Positions 1 to 9,088 of a stretch of DNA of 64,000 bases are shown piece after piece; position 1 is the stretch's first letter, and every line of letters begins with the position of its first letter. Source of the stretch: Alteromonadaceae bacterium Bs31 (GTDB taxonomy: Bacteria; Pseudomonadota; Gammaproteobacteria; Pseudomonadales; Cellvibrionaceae); the NCBI GenBank assembly GCA_900177435.1, contig FXAI01000010.1, positions 1,281-65,280 on the forward strand. Direction: 5' to 3'. The position numbers and the translations under genes were made by a program. The notes under the pieces were generated by a model, which did no database searches, had not been told where the DNA came from, and saw nothing but the letters and a program-made list of their open reading frames with translations.

Positions 1-2300
1 ATGCCGGTACCGATCTACCCGCCTTTACCCTCACGCCCAATGACGGCTCCGTGGATGGTGTGGCTGGTAATGTCGACCCGGCCGTGACACCAGCCAATGA
101 TTTCGGAATTATTTCAATCATCGGCTCAGCAGAAGAAGACCAGGTTCTCACCGCCACCGTTACGGACGCGGACGGCATTTCCGGCCCAGTCAACTACACT
201 TGGGAGCGCAGCTCAGACGGCATCAATGGCTGGACAACTGTTTCCGGCGGAAACACCTATAGCATCACAGATAATGACGTGGGTGATTACATTCGGGTTA
301 GCGCCAGTTATACCGATGACCAGGGCTCTAGCGAAACGCCCTTATCGGCAGTAAGCACGCAGGTAGCAGCGATCAACGATCCGGGGTTATTAACGCTGGC
401 AGGAACGGCGGCGCAAGGGCAAGCCTTAAGCACTAACCTTGCAGAAAATGATGGTCTCTCCGGCCCTATTACTTATATTTGGGAACGAAGCTCCGACGGC
501 AGCACTGGCTGGGCCGCAATCCCCGGCGCTAACGGCTCAAGTTATACACTCACAAACGCGGACGTCGATCAGTATGTTCGTGTCGCCGCAAGCTACACCG
601 ATGACCAGGGTTTTCTAGAAAACCTTAGCGCCGTAACGGCGCAGGTCACAGGTGTTAACGATGCGCCAGTAGTACAAAATGGCCTAACAAACCAAGTCGC
701 GACAGAAGACAGCCTTTTCAACTTTACCTTTGCTGCGGACACCTTTTATGACCCCGACGGCGATGCACTCTCTTACAGCGCAAGTCTTGCAGACCTAAGT
801 GCTTTGCCCAGCTGGCTGGCTTTCGATAACACCACTCGCACTTTTTCCGGCACCCCGCTGACCGATGCAGATACAGGCAGCCTTAACGTGGTGGTTTACG
901 CCGATGATGGAAGCGGCCAAAGGGCCAGCACAAGCTTTAACCTGTTAATTACCGCAGTGAACGACAACCCGGTAACTTCGGGCTTCAATTTGCTGAGTGT
1001 GAATGAAGACGCACCCTCTGAAAGCATCAGCCTGGGCAACACCTTTAATGATGAAGAAACCAGTGACAGCAACCTGGTTTACGCCATCGTCGATAATAAC
1101 AACTCCGCATTGTTTGACAGCGTGACCATTGATAACAACGGTAACCTGCTGATTAACTATGCTGCTAACCAGTTTGGAAATGCCAACATCACGGTAAGTG
1201 CAGCCGACGAACAAGGCTCCTCCGTCGAAGCAAGCCTGCAGATTGATGTGGCTGAAATAAACGATATTCCAACGGCAGGGCCATTGGACAGTATCAGTTT
1301 TACTGCCGGCAGCCAGAGCACTACAGAAATTTCTCTGGCAGATAGTTTTGACGATGTAGAGGACGATGCCAGCCTGGTGTTTAGCGTGGAAGGCAACTCA
1401 AACCCAGAGCTGGTGAGCGTTGCTAACATCGATATGACCAATCAGGTACTACAGCTTAGTCATACCAGCCCGCTCACTGGCGATACCACTTTAGTAATAC
1501 GCGCAACCGATAGTGATGGCGCTTTTGTTGAAACGAGCCTGTTTATACAAATTACCCCTGCTCCTATCGTACTTCCACCTGACCCAGAAGATCCAACGCT
1601 ACCCGAGCCGGAAGAGCCAGAAGACGAGCTTCCAGAACCAACTGAGCCAGACCCAGAGCCAGAGCCTGAGCCTGAGCCTGAGCCCCAAGAGGATATTCCA
1701 ACGGGCGATTCCGGCCAACAAGAGGACACACCCAGAAGTAATGGCGGCGGCAGCGAAGATTCAGGCCTCAGCAATCAGATACCAACCTACGAGGCATTTC
1801 TCTCCCTCGCAGATAATATTGGCGTGAAACCCACCGGCTACAGTTTCGAAACCACCGAGCCCGAAGCCCGAGAGCAAGAGCGCGTAGAACGCTTACAAGA
1901 AGCTCGAGCCAATCTGTCCTTCAGCTCAAACGCGCTGGCCAACCTGGTTGTTCAGGCGGGTAACTTCTTAAGCGATCAAGATATTGCTGAATTTAACGGC
2001 GAGCTGCTCAAGCTTAAACAAGAAATGCAACTGGCCCTGGATGAACAAGCAGAGCAGCAAGCCATTTATAAAGGCCTGACCATTTCTCTAACCACTGGTA
2101 TAGTAGTTTGGGCCTTGAGGGCCAGTAGTCTATTCTTAACATTATTCTCAATGGTCCCCATCTGGAAAGGTCTGGACCCTCTGCCTGTCGTTAACAGCCT
2201 CACACGTAAAGAGGAAGAGCTGAAACAAAAGCGTGATAAAACAGAAGAAGATAAACAGCGTAAAGAGGTGGGCTACCTGTTCGACAAACATTCAGGTTAG
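1..2300 (+). CDS. Cadherin/Ig-like repeat surface protein with C-terminal membrane anchor (5' end missing)
   Basis: The reading frame is open from base 3, so the true start lies upstream; the GTG at 51 is probably internal. Two near-identical Ig-like repeats (about 108-380 and 381-650, each with a YxWERSSDG core and an SYTDDQG motif) are followed by three cadherin/dystroglycan-type repeats separated by NDxP joints (about 655-1555). Then come a Pro/Glu-rich linker (1561-1690), a charged helical, probably coiled-coil stretch (1850-2070), one hydrophobic segment (about 2080-2170) and a short basic tail. Such repeats are typical of large calcium-binding adhesins. The anchor near the C-terminus suggests an extracytoplasmic array with a short cytoplasmic tail. 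A diguanylate cyclase follows about 57 bases downstream on the same strand, so co-transcription and c-di-GMP-linked adhesion are plausible but inferred. Confidence 0.8.
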   Translation, partial: AGTDLPAFTLTPNDGSVDGVAGNVDPAVTPANDFGIISIIGSAEEDQVLTATVTDADGISGPVNYTWERSSDGINGWTTVSGGNTYSITDNDVGDYIRVSASYTDDQGSSETPLSAVSTQVAAINDPGLLTLAGTAAQGQALSTNLAENDGLSGPITYIWERSSDGSTGWAAIPGANGSSYTLTNADVDQYVRVAASYTDDQGFLENLSAVTAQVTGVNDAPVVQNGLTNQVATEDSLFNFTFAADTFYDPDGDALSYSASLADLSALPSWLAFDNTTRTFSGTPLTDADTGSLNVVVYADDGSGQRASTSFNLLITAVNDNPVTSGFNLLSVNEDAPSESISLGNTFNDEETSDSNLVYAIVDNNNSALFDSVTIDNNGNLLINYAANQFGNANITVSAADEQGSSVEASLQIDVAEINDIPTAGPLDSISFTAGSQSTTEISLADSFDDVEDDASLVFSVEGNSNPELVSVANIDMTNQVLQLSHTSPLTGDTTLVIRATDSDGAFVETSLFIQITPAPIVLPPDPEDPTLPEPEEPEDELPEPTEPDPEPEPEPEPEPQEDIPTGDSGQQEDTPRSNGGGSEDSGLSNQIPTYEAFLSLADNIGVKPTGYSFETTEPEAREQERVERLQEARANLSFSSNALANLVVQAGNFLSDQDIAEFNGELLKLKQEMQLALDEQAEQQAIYKGLTISLTTGIVVWALRASSLFLTLFSMVPIWKGLDPLPVVNSLTRKEEELKQKRDKTEEDKQRKEVGYLFDKHSG

Positions 2301-2357
2301 TCGCGTGTGCTCCCAGCAAGCTTGCGGCCTACTCCCCATACATGGGCTTACCCGCAT

Positions 2358-3899
2358 ATGATAAAAATTTCACCGACTGTTCAACTCAGCGTCGGATTGG
2401 TTTTCCTAACCCTCTCCATTCTTCTGGTTGCTCAGGCACTGGGCCTGGCACCGGGAATTCGGGACGACAACAGGGTTTATGCCCGACAAAAACTCGCTGA
2501 AACCATTGCTCTGCAAGCCACTATTGCGCTTAAACGGGATGACCGCTTTTTTCTGGAACAAATGTTCCAGCAAATAGTTGAAGAGACCCCCAGCATTCTA
2601 TCGCTAGCGCTGCGCCGTCCCGATGCCAGTATTGGCTATCAGACCTCCGCGCATAACAAGCTGTGGACCTTAAGCCCCAAGGAAGCCAGCACAGCCACTC
2701 GCATCAGACTGCCTGTTTCGGTTGGCGGTACCAGGCAAGGCACGATAGAAATTAGCTTTACCGACCTCGGCAAAGATCAGGATAAGCTCTTAGGATTGCC
2801 CCGAATTGTATGGCTGGTGATCTTTATTTGTATCAGCGGCTTCGGCGCTTTTTTTATCTATTTGAAAAGGGTACTGCGGCATCTAGACCCTAGCTCCGTT
2901 GTACCCGCCCGTGTACGCAACGCCCTCAACACCATGGCCGAAGGCGTTTTGGTACTCGATAAACGGGGCCAGATTGTTCTGGCAAACGATTCACTATTGC
3001 TAAATTTAGCCACCACGGAACACAAGCTCATCGGCAGAAAGGCCAGCGAAATTGGCTTAATCAATGAGCATTCCAACGACCCGGAAAAACTTCCTTGGAA
3101 ACTGGCGCAGGCCTATGGCGAAAAACAGGTAAAAATGCGTATGCGCCTGGAGTTCAGTCAAAAGAAAAAAATCTTATTCAGCGTAAACTCTGTACCCATT
3201 CTCGACGAACGCGGGAAAAACCAAGGCACGATCAACAGCTTTGATGACATTACCGAAATCGAAGATAAAAATGCGCTAGTTGCAAAAATGCTAAAAAATC
3301 TGGTGGAAAAACAAAGCGCTATTGAGCGTAAAAACAAAGAGCTGCACCACCTTGCTACGAGAGATGCCTTAACAAATTGCTTTAACCGCCGATACCTTTT
3401 TGATGCCCTTGAAGCCCACTTTCAAAGAAAGGATGCCACCCAGCAAGAATTTTGCGTAATCATGCTCGACATCGACCACTTTAAACGTATCAACGACACC
3501 TACGGCCATGGCGTAGGCGATACGGTTATCAAGGGGGTTTGCGATGTTATAAAAAATAAAGTAAGACAGGATGATATTGTCGCCCGTTTCGGGGGAGAAG
3601 AATTTTGTGTATTACTTTCCGAAATTACGCCAGTAAGAGCATTAGAAGTCGCAGAAGCCTGCCGCAAAAATATCGAAAGTGCGCCAATAGAGGGGATTAC
3701 TGTCACCACTAGTTTTGGTGTTAGCTCTCTCATCTATGGTGCACACACACCAAACGAATTAATCCTGCAGGCTGACCAGGCTCTTTACCACGCCAAAAAC
3801 CTTGGGCGCAACCGCTGCATTATGTGGAGCAGGAGCATAGCCTTAAGCAGCGAAAACAAAGACTCTAAAGCTCGAGTGGGCGAACCTAAACGAGCCTAA
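2358..3899 (+). CDS. Membrane-bound PAS-GGDEF diguanylate cyclase
   Basis: Predicted to make cyclic di-GMP from two GTP at the inner membrane. The start is placed at the ATG opening MIKISPTVQ, directly before the first membrane helix; an in-frame GTG at 2307 adds 17 unlikely residues. Order: TM helix (about 8-30), extracytoplasmic sensor segment of about 120 residues, second TM helix (about 155-175), PAS-like domain (about 190-310), a short helical linker, and a GGDEF domain. The active-site motif is GGEEF (412-416), a functional variant. The inhibitory I-site RxxD (RQDD, 403-406) has canonical spacing, so product inhibition is expected. There is no EAL domain. It follows the surface-repeat protein gene and probably shares its transcript. 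Confidence 0.92.
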   Translation: MIKISPTVQLSVGLVFLTLSILLVAQALGLAPGIRDDNRVYARQKLAETIALQATIALKRDDRFFLEQMFQQIVEETPSILSLALRRPDASIGYQTSAHNKLWTLSPKEASTATRIRLPVSVGGTRQGTIEISFTDLGKDQDKLLGLPRIVWLVIFICISGFGAFFIYLKRVLRHLDPSSVVPARVRNALNTMAEGVLVLDKRGQIVLANDSLLLNLATTEHKLIGRKASEIGLINEHSNDPEKLPWKLAQAYGEKQVKMRMRLEFSQKKKILFSVNSVPILDERGKNQGTINSFDDITEIEDKNALVAKMLKNLVEKQSAIERKNKELHHLATRDALTNCFNRRYLFDALEAHFQRKDATQQEFCVIMLDIDHFKRINDTYGHGVGDTVIKGVCDVIKNKVRQDDIVARFGGEEFCVLLSEITPVRALEVAEACRKNIESAPIEGITVTTSFGVSSLIYGAHTPNELILQADQALYHAKNLGRNRCIMWSRSIALSSENKDSKARVGEPKRA

Positions 3900-3920
3900 G
3901 CTAGCTTGCCTGCGCTCAAC

Positions 3921-3946
3921 AAAAAAAAGAGCACCCTAAGGCGCTC
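3921..3946 (-). terminator. Rho-independent terminator of frdCAB
   Basis: Read on the minus strand this is a 7-bp stem (GAGCGCC with GGTGCTC, one G-U pair) with a 4-base loop, followed by eight T. It lies about 50 bases past the frdB stop. Confidence 0.82.
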
Positions 3947-3997
3947 CCGCTAGAACATATAGCACTGGCTATGCGTGGTAACAATTAATTTTTACAC

Positions 3998-4756
3998 TTA
4001 CGCTAAAGCCATTTTCCTTCGCATAAACGCAATCTGCTGAGCCAAGGGTAAATCTTTCGGGCACATATCTTCACAGCCCAGTAAGGTCATACAACCAAAT
4101 ACGCCATCTTCGCTACCCAAGACCTCATAATAATCGGCATCTGTCCGATCATCTCGCGGATCTATTTTAAAGCGAGCCAATTGATTAATTCCCACAGCGC
4201 CAACAAAACTGGCTCGCATCTGCGCTGTACCACAAGCAGCTATACAGCAGCCACACTCTACGCAACGCTCAAGTTCGTAGATTTTATCGGCAACTTCCGG
4301 CTCCATTTTTTCTTCGACCTCACAGAAATCCCGCTCCTGCTCTTTAGAGTGAATCCAGGTTTCCAGGTGCTCACTCATATTGCGCATCCACTTTCCGGTA
4401 TTTACCGAAAGATCCCCAATTAATTCAAACCCGGGGAGCGGAGCCAGCGTCAATTCCTGCGGTAAATCTTTAGTAAGTGTGCGGCAAGCGAGTTTAGGCC
4501 GGCCATTCACCAGCATGGCGCAACTGCCACAAATACCCGCACGACAGACAAAATCGAATTGCACGCTCGGGTCCTGATTTTCACGAATTTCGTTTAGCAG
4601 AATAAAAAGTGTCATGGCGTCAGCCTCTTCCACTTCAAAAGTGTCAAAGTGGGGAACACAATTTTCATCTACCGGGTTATGGCGAAAAATATTCACTTTC
4701 AGTTTGCGGTATTCGCCAGCATTGCTTTCTACTTGTTTAACGGGGATAGTATTCAC
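3998..4756 (-). CDS. frdB: Fumarate reductase iron-sulfur subunit FrdB
   Basis: Iron-sulfur subunit that passes electrons between the haem subunit FrdC and the flavin subunit FrdA at the cytoplasmic face of the membrane. The N-terminal plant-ferredoxin-like [2Fe-2S] site uses C71, C76, C79 and C91 (CRAGICGSC). The C-terminal half carries CVECGCC and a LGCEDMCPK segment, which bind the [4Fe-4S] and [3Fe-4S] clusters. At 252 residues it matches the family. The segment ending GVFGCMTLLGCEDMCP resembles the Wolinella succinogenes subunit from memory. It is the last gene of the operon, 12 bases after frdA, and is followed by a terminator. In vivo direction (fumarate reduction or succinate oxidation) cannot be read from sequence. 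Confidence 0.95.
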   Translation of the reverse strand: MNTIPVKQVESNAGEYRKLKVNIFRHNPVDENCVPHFDTFEVEEADAMTLFILLNEIRENQDPSVQFDFVCRAGICGSCAMLVNGRPKLACRTLTKDLPQELTLAPLPGFELIGDLSVNTGKWMRNMSEHLETWIHSKEQERDFCEVEEKMEPEVADKIYELERCVECGCCIAACGTAQMRASFVGAVGINQLARFKIDPRDDRTDADYYEVLGSEDGVFGCMTLLGCEDMCPKDLPLAQQIAFMRRKMALA

Positions 4757-4768
4757 TGTTTCAATCCT

Positions 4769-6775
4769 CTATTCGCCAGCTTTTGCCAAATTGCCATTAT
4801 CATCTTCACCGAGCCGCTTATTGCGCCCCTGTAAACATTCTGGCAGCTTCTCTTCAAATGGCATGAGTGCTTCCTGACAATCAAAGCGATTGCCCCCTTC
4901 AAAACTGGATTTAATGCCATCCACTTCAGCTTGGCGCTTTTCGGTATCCGGATGATCTACACGATCTTTTGCACCGTAACCACGCCAGCCAGGCGGCATT
5001 TCCATTTTCATCACATCCAACGGTTCGTAATTAAGAGTGGGCATGGAGTCTTCTTCCATATTCCAGGTAGCCAGTGTCCGACACAGCCAGTTTTTATCGT
5101 CACGTAATTTAAAGTCTTCTCGAAAATGCGCTCCCCGACTTTCTTCACGCGCCAGTGCACCCTGGGCAACACACAAACTCAAACGCAACATGCTTTCCAC
5201 GCGATAGGCGGCAACCAGCTCCGGGTTACCCCCCGGGGCGGAACTATTCACTTTGATGTTATGCGCGCGCTCTGCCAGCGCTCTTAAGCCCTCTACGGCT
5301 TCCTGTAGCTTGCCACCATTGCGGAAGATGGCCACATTGGAGGTCATTAGTTCCTGCATTGAACGCATAATGTGGAAAGGATTTTCCTTGCCGCTGCTGT
5401 TGCAATAGCCACTTAATCGCTTTGCCTGTTTGTTGTAGGCTTCACGAATTAATGCAGTGGACACATTAATATCGTTTTCCTGGCTAGCGACAAAGTCGGC
5501 CATGTATTCGCCCACAATCATTCCGGCAACGGCGGTTTCCGCCACAGAGTTTCCGCCAAGACGGTTAAAGCCGTGCATATCCCAACAGGCCGCTTCACCT
5601 GCGGCAAATAAACCCTTCAGGTGCGGCGATTCACCTTTGAAATTAGTGCGCACACCGCCCATGGAATAATGTTGACAAGGGCGCACTGGAATAAGCTCTT
5701 TTATCGGATCAACGCCGAGGAAATATTCACATATTTCTTTTACCTCACGCAATTTTCCTTCGATATGCTTTTTACCCAGCAAACGTATATCCAGCCATAG
5801 ATGTTCACCAAAGCGAGACTGCACACCCTTGCCGGAAAGAATATGGTGTTCCATCCAGCGGGAAACTACATCACGCGATGCCAATTCTTTTTTCTCAGGC
5901 TCGTAGTCGGGCATAAAACGATGCTGATCGCGATCGAGCAGCAAGCCCCCATCACCCCGACAACCTTCCGTAACCAATATACCCGCAGGAAAAATACCGG
6001 TTGGATGAAACTGTACAGCTTCCATATTACCCAGCGCGGCCACGCCTGTTTCCAGCGCAATGGCTGTACCCATACCTTCGTTAATCACCGCGTTAGTGGT
6101 CGCACGATAAATGCGACCATAACCACCCGTGGCAATACAGGTGGCTTTAGCGATATAGGTAATGAGCTCACCTGTCATTAAATTACGCACAACCGCACCG
6201 TAGCAGCGTTCGCCATCGTGGATAAGAGAAATGGCTTCCATACGCTCGTGCACTGGAATATTTTCGGCGATAGCCTGGTTACTCATGGTGTAGAGCATGG
6301 AATGGCCGGTACCGTCTGAGACAAAACAGGTTCGCCATTTTTGTGTGCCGCCGAAATTCCGCGCAGCAATCAGGCCATGAGCTTCATCCCGCTCTTCAAG
6401 AGCGACATTTTTCCCGTCTATTACATGCTCATGGCTTCCGCGCTCAACACGCCCCCATGGCACACCCCAGGCAGCCAGCTCACGTATGGACTTAGGTGCG
6501 GTATTTACGAACATGCGGGCAACATCCTGATCGCAACCCCAGTCGCTGCCCTTTACGGTATCGGCAAAATGAATATCTTCATTGTCGCCCTGACCTTTAT
6601 TGGTATTCCCTAAGCTGGCTTGCATACCGCCCTGGGCAGCCGCAGAATGGGAACGTTTGGGAGGAACAAGGCTGAGTACAATTACATCGTGACCCTGACG
6701 GCGAACGCCAATCGCAGCGCGCAATCCGGCCAGGCCACCACCAATCACCAAGGCATCGGTATAAATCGTTTTCAT
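4769..6775 (-). CDS. frdA: Fumarate reductase flavoprotein subunit FrdA
   Basis: Catalytic subunit interconverting fumarate and succinate, with covalently bound FAD. The N-terminal dinucleotide fold carries [11 protein letters not shown]43 in [10 protein letters not shown] is at the residue number I recall for the FAD-linked histidine of Wolinella FrdA. Other family motifs are [21 protein letters not shown], a TEGCRGDGG active-site loop, HYSMGGVRT and GFNRLGGNS. At 668 residues it is longer than E. coli FrdA or SdhA (about 590-600) and close to the epsilonproteobacterial enzyme (about 656). Many blocks match Wolinella nearly word for word from memory. It lies between frdC and frdB as in the Wolinella frdCAB operon. 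Confidence 0.95.
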   Translation of the reverse strand: MKTIYTDALVIGGGLAGLRAAIGVRRQGHDVIVLSLVPPKRSHSAAAQGGMQASLGNTNKGQGDNEDIHFADTVKGSDWGCDQDVARMFVNTAPKSIRELAAWGVPWGRVERGSHEHVIDGKNVALEERDEAHGLIAARNFGGTQKWRTCFVSDGTGHSMLYTMSNQAIAENIPVHERMEAISLIHDGERCYGAVVRNLMTGELITYIAKATCIATGGYGRIYRATTNAVINEGMGTAIALETGVAALGNMEAVQFHPTGIFPAGILVTEGCRGDGGLLLDRDQHRFMPDYEPEKKELASRDVVSRWMEHHILSGKGVQSRFGEHLWLDIRLLGKKHIEGKLREVKEICEYFLGVDPIKELIPVRPCQHYSMGGVRTNFKGESPHLKGLFAAGEAACWDMHGFNRLGGNSVAETAVAGMIVGEYMADFVASQENDINVSTALIREAYNKQAKRLSGYCNSSGKENPFHIMRSMQELMTSNVAIFRNGGKLQEAVEGLRALAERAHNIKVNSSAPGGNPELVAAYRVESMLRLSLCVAQGALAREESRGAHFREDFKLRDDKNWLCRTLATWNMEEDSMPTLNYEPLDVMKMEMPPGWRGYGAKDRVDHPDTEKRQAEVDGIKSSFEGGNRFDCQEALMPFEEKLPECLQGRNKRLGEDDNGNLAKAGE

Positions 6776-6827
6776 TACTGTATCCTGATTTGTATTTTTA
6801 AATTTCGTGTAGTGATGGAATTATTAT

Positions 6828-7580
6828 TTAGTGGCTCGGTGCCTCGCCCTGATGCCAGCTCGGCACATAGCGTTCACCCGCCTGATCGGCGTGCTGGTAT
6901 CCGATCTTCATGTAAGCCACCAAGGTAAGTACGCCTAAAACGAGGAAGAAAACCGTGAGCATCCATTTAAGCACATGCAAGCGATGACGATTCCTTCTTG
7001 GGTTTTTACCAAGGAATAAACCCCATTTCACTACCAGGCGATAAATACCAATACCTGCGTGTAATTCAACTACAAATAACATCACAAGATACAGCGGCCA
7101 CATCATGCCACTCCAAACACGATCCGATGAGGCATAAGGGCCAATATCAGCGGGATTCATAATTAATTGATAGAGATGCACTCCAACCATAAAGAACAGA
7201 GCGAAACCGGTAACAACCTGCACATACCACAAAGTAGTGTCTGTGTGTTTGAAATTACTGATGTGGGTATGAATAGTGCGATATTGTGACGCAGAATTTG
7301 GAAAACGTCGCAAGGCTAAAAAAGCGTGCACTGCAATGGTGATTAGTATAAAAACAGCAAAGCCGCTAACTAACAAAGGGTAAGGCTTACCAAAAAGCGG
7401 CTCACCTTCGAACATTCTAGCCACCCAGAACATGGCGTCTTTCCCTAATAAAATGCTGGACACCATAAACATATGGAGCCACATAAAAAGCACTAGAAAC
7501 AATCCCGTGGCACCTTGGACTATATCCATGTAGGCTGGCCAGCGGTTAGGTTTTAAGGCCCGTTCAACAGCTGCTGTCAT
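6828..7580 (-). CDS. frdC: Fumarate reductase dihaem cytochrome b subunit FrdC
   Basis: Five-helix membrane subunit binding two b haems and exchanging electrons with quinone. The start at MTAAVERAL is chosen because a strong GAGGAGG ribosome site lies about 7 bases upstream; a longer in-frame extension has no such site. Candidate haem ligands are H36, H85, H135 and H174, in the helix positions of H44, H93, H143 and H182 of Wolinella FrdC. E58 (in FEGEPLF) and E172 (in VELH) match the two glutamates, E66 and E180, that are important in Wolinella for quinol oxidation and the transmembrane proton path. It is a single 250-residue anchor, unlike the two small anchors of E. coli Sdh or Frd. First gene of frdCAB. 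Confidence 0.93.
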   Translation of the reverse strand: MTAAVERALKPNRWPAYMDIVQGATGLFLVLFMWLHMFMVSSILLGKDAMFWVARMFEGEPLFGKPYPLLVSGFAVFILITIAVHAFLALRRFPNSASQYRTIHTHISNFKHTDTTLWYVQVVTGFALFFMVGVHLYQLIMNPADIGPYASSDRVWSGMMWPLYLVMLFVVELHAGIGIYRLVVKWGLFLGKNPRRNRHRLHVLKWMLTVFFLVLGVLTLVAYMKIGYQHADQAGERYVPSWHQGEAPSH

Positions 7581-7751
7581 ATGACTAACCTCCTCGTTGA
7601 GTTTTTTTCGAGTGGCATTACACCATTTTGCGGTGCAAACCATTATGCTTTACATCAAAGGCAAAATGAGTATGCACTACTTAAATTAATGCAGAAATGC
7701 TTTATAGCGTTTACCCTTAAAATAAGAGCATTGTTTAACAGCCGAAAGCGC

Positions 7752-8627
7752 ATGCATTCCACACAGTCCCATAAAACAGGCTTGATCAGCCTCTACCTCT
7801 CGCTCTTGCTTTTGAGTGTAAACGGTTTATTCGCGAAAACCATAGAACTGGACTCTACAACAATAACGCAATTGCGAAGCGTTATCGCCTGTATCGGATT
7901 ATGCCTCTTGTTACTACTGCAAAAAAAGGCGCTTAAACTGCCCAGTAAAAAGAGCGTTATTCTGGTTTATGCCCTTGGCTTCCTAATGGGAATACACTGG
8001 ATAACTTTTTTTCAGGCAATGCAGGTTTCTTCTGTAGCAGTGGGAATTATTTCACTGTTCAGCTATCCCGTATTCACTGTGCTGCTAGAGCCACTTTTTT
8101 ATAGACGTTTACCACGTAAAGCAGATTTACTGGCAGCAGTCATTGTTTTTGTTGGCGTGTTAATCATTGCGTCTTCAGAACTTAGCACAAACGTTCATAC
8201 ACCTAACGTAGCACAAGGTGTCGCTTGGGGTGTACTTTCAGCACTGTGTTATTCGCTGAGAAATATCAGCCAAAAATACCTCGCCGCCGACATCCCCAGC
8301 AGTAACCTTATGCTGCATCAGGTTATAGCCATAAGCCTCATGCTCATTCTCTTTGCGGACTGGCCTCGCGTAACAGAAATGAAGGCAGTCAATTGGCCGA
8401 TGCTTATTGCACTGGGCTTATTTTGCACTGCTGGAGGGCACACATTAATGAATGTGGCGCTAAAAAACCTTGCAGCAAAATCCGCCGCACTAATAGCGTG
8501 TTTACAACCGGTGCTTGCAGCGTTTTTTGCATGGCTTGTGCTCAATGAAATACCTGGCCCGCAGGTGATTCTGGGTGGCGTTATAATACTGAGCGTTGCA
8601 ATATATGAATCTCTACAAAAAAAATAG
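7752..8627 (+). CDS. EamA/DMT-family transporter
   Basis: Predicted inner-membrane transporter of the drug/metabolite superfamily; substrate unknown. The ATG at 7752 (MHSTQSHKTG) gives 291 residues and about ten helices in two EamA halves, the usual size. The frame extends upstream to 7581, but that stretch lacks membrane character and would overlap the frdC promoter region. Recognisable features are the NGLFAKTIELDS segment after helix 1, LGFLMGIHWITFFQAMQ in the first half, and SAALIACLQPVLAAFFAWL with a conserved ProVal near the end. Divergent from frdCAB. No downstream partner. Confidence 0.88.
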   Translation: MHSTQSHKTGLISLYLSLLLLSVNGLFAKTIELDSTTITQLRSVIACIGLCLLLLLQKKALKLPSKKSVILVYALGFLMGIHWITFFQAMQVSSVAVGIISLFSYPVFTVLLEPLFYRRLPRKADLLAAVIVFVGVLIIASSELSTNVHTPNVAQGVAWGVLSALCYSLRNISQKYLAADIPSSNLMLHQVIAISLMLILFADWPRVTEMKAVNWPMLIALGLFCTAGGHTLMNVALKNLAAKSAALIACLQPVLAAFFAWLVLNEIPGPQVILGGVIILSVAIYESLQKK

Positions 8628-9088
8628 TAAACCACTCTTTAGCAAGAAAGTGGAAAGCGAAAAAAAAGGATAAACCTGCAAAAATATAATAGAAATGTAG
8701 CGCCCCGCTTCGTCAATTCACCAGTATGGCCCCTGCACTCCCCACTAATTTTACACGCTTACTTGCCGAACTAAAAAATTGGGAAGAGAAAAAAGCAGTC
8801 CCTATTTATTCCATTGTATATTTCAATTCAGCCTCGATATTTATTCATCTATCTCTCTGAGAAATAAGGCTTGTTTTTATGGTTTGTCAGGGCCTGTTAA
8901 CGCTATTTTTATCCACACATTTTTTGCCGGAAAAATCCTGCATATTTTGCTTGTTACTCATTCATACCGCCAGATAAACTAGCTCTAAATGCCTTTCTGT
9001 CAGAAAATGCATGCTCCAGTAGAGCATATAAAATAGGTGTTACAAGACCTTAACAACTTCGCCATCTTTTGACCGCAATGGCCATGCT
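8628..9088. other. Intergenic region without recognised gene
   Basis: About 460 bases between the transporter and the DUF1800 gene. A 67-codon ORF at 8779-8982 has no recognisable features, and its composition matches AT-rich non-coding DNA. No tRNA fold, clear terminator or convincing promoter was found. Confidence 0.5.

Noticed and set aside
1460-1774. Antisense Gly/Ser-rich ORF
   Set aside because: Reverse complement of the Pro/Glu linker of the surface protein; low complexity, no family.
7581-7751. Searched for an FNR box upstream of frdC
   Set aside because: No TTGAT-N4-ATCAA-like inverted repeat could be found, so anaerobic control is not shown by sequence.
8779-8982. 67-residue ORF between the EamA and DUF1800 genes
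   Set aside because: No ribosome site, no recognisable family and AT-rich composition; treated as non-coding.
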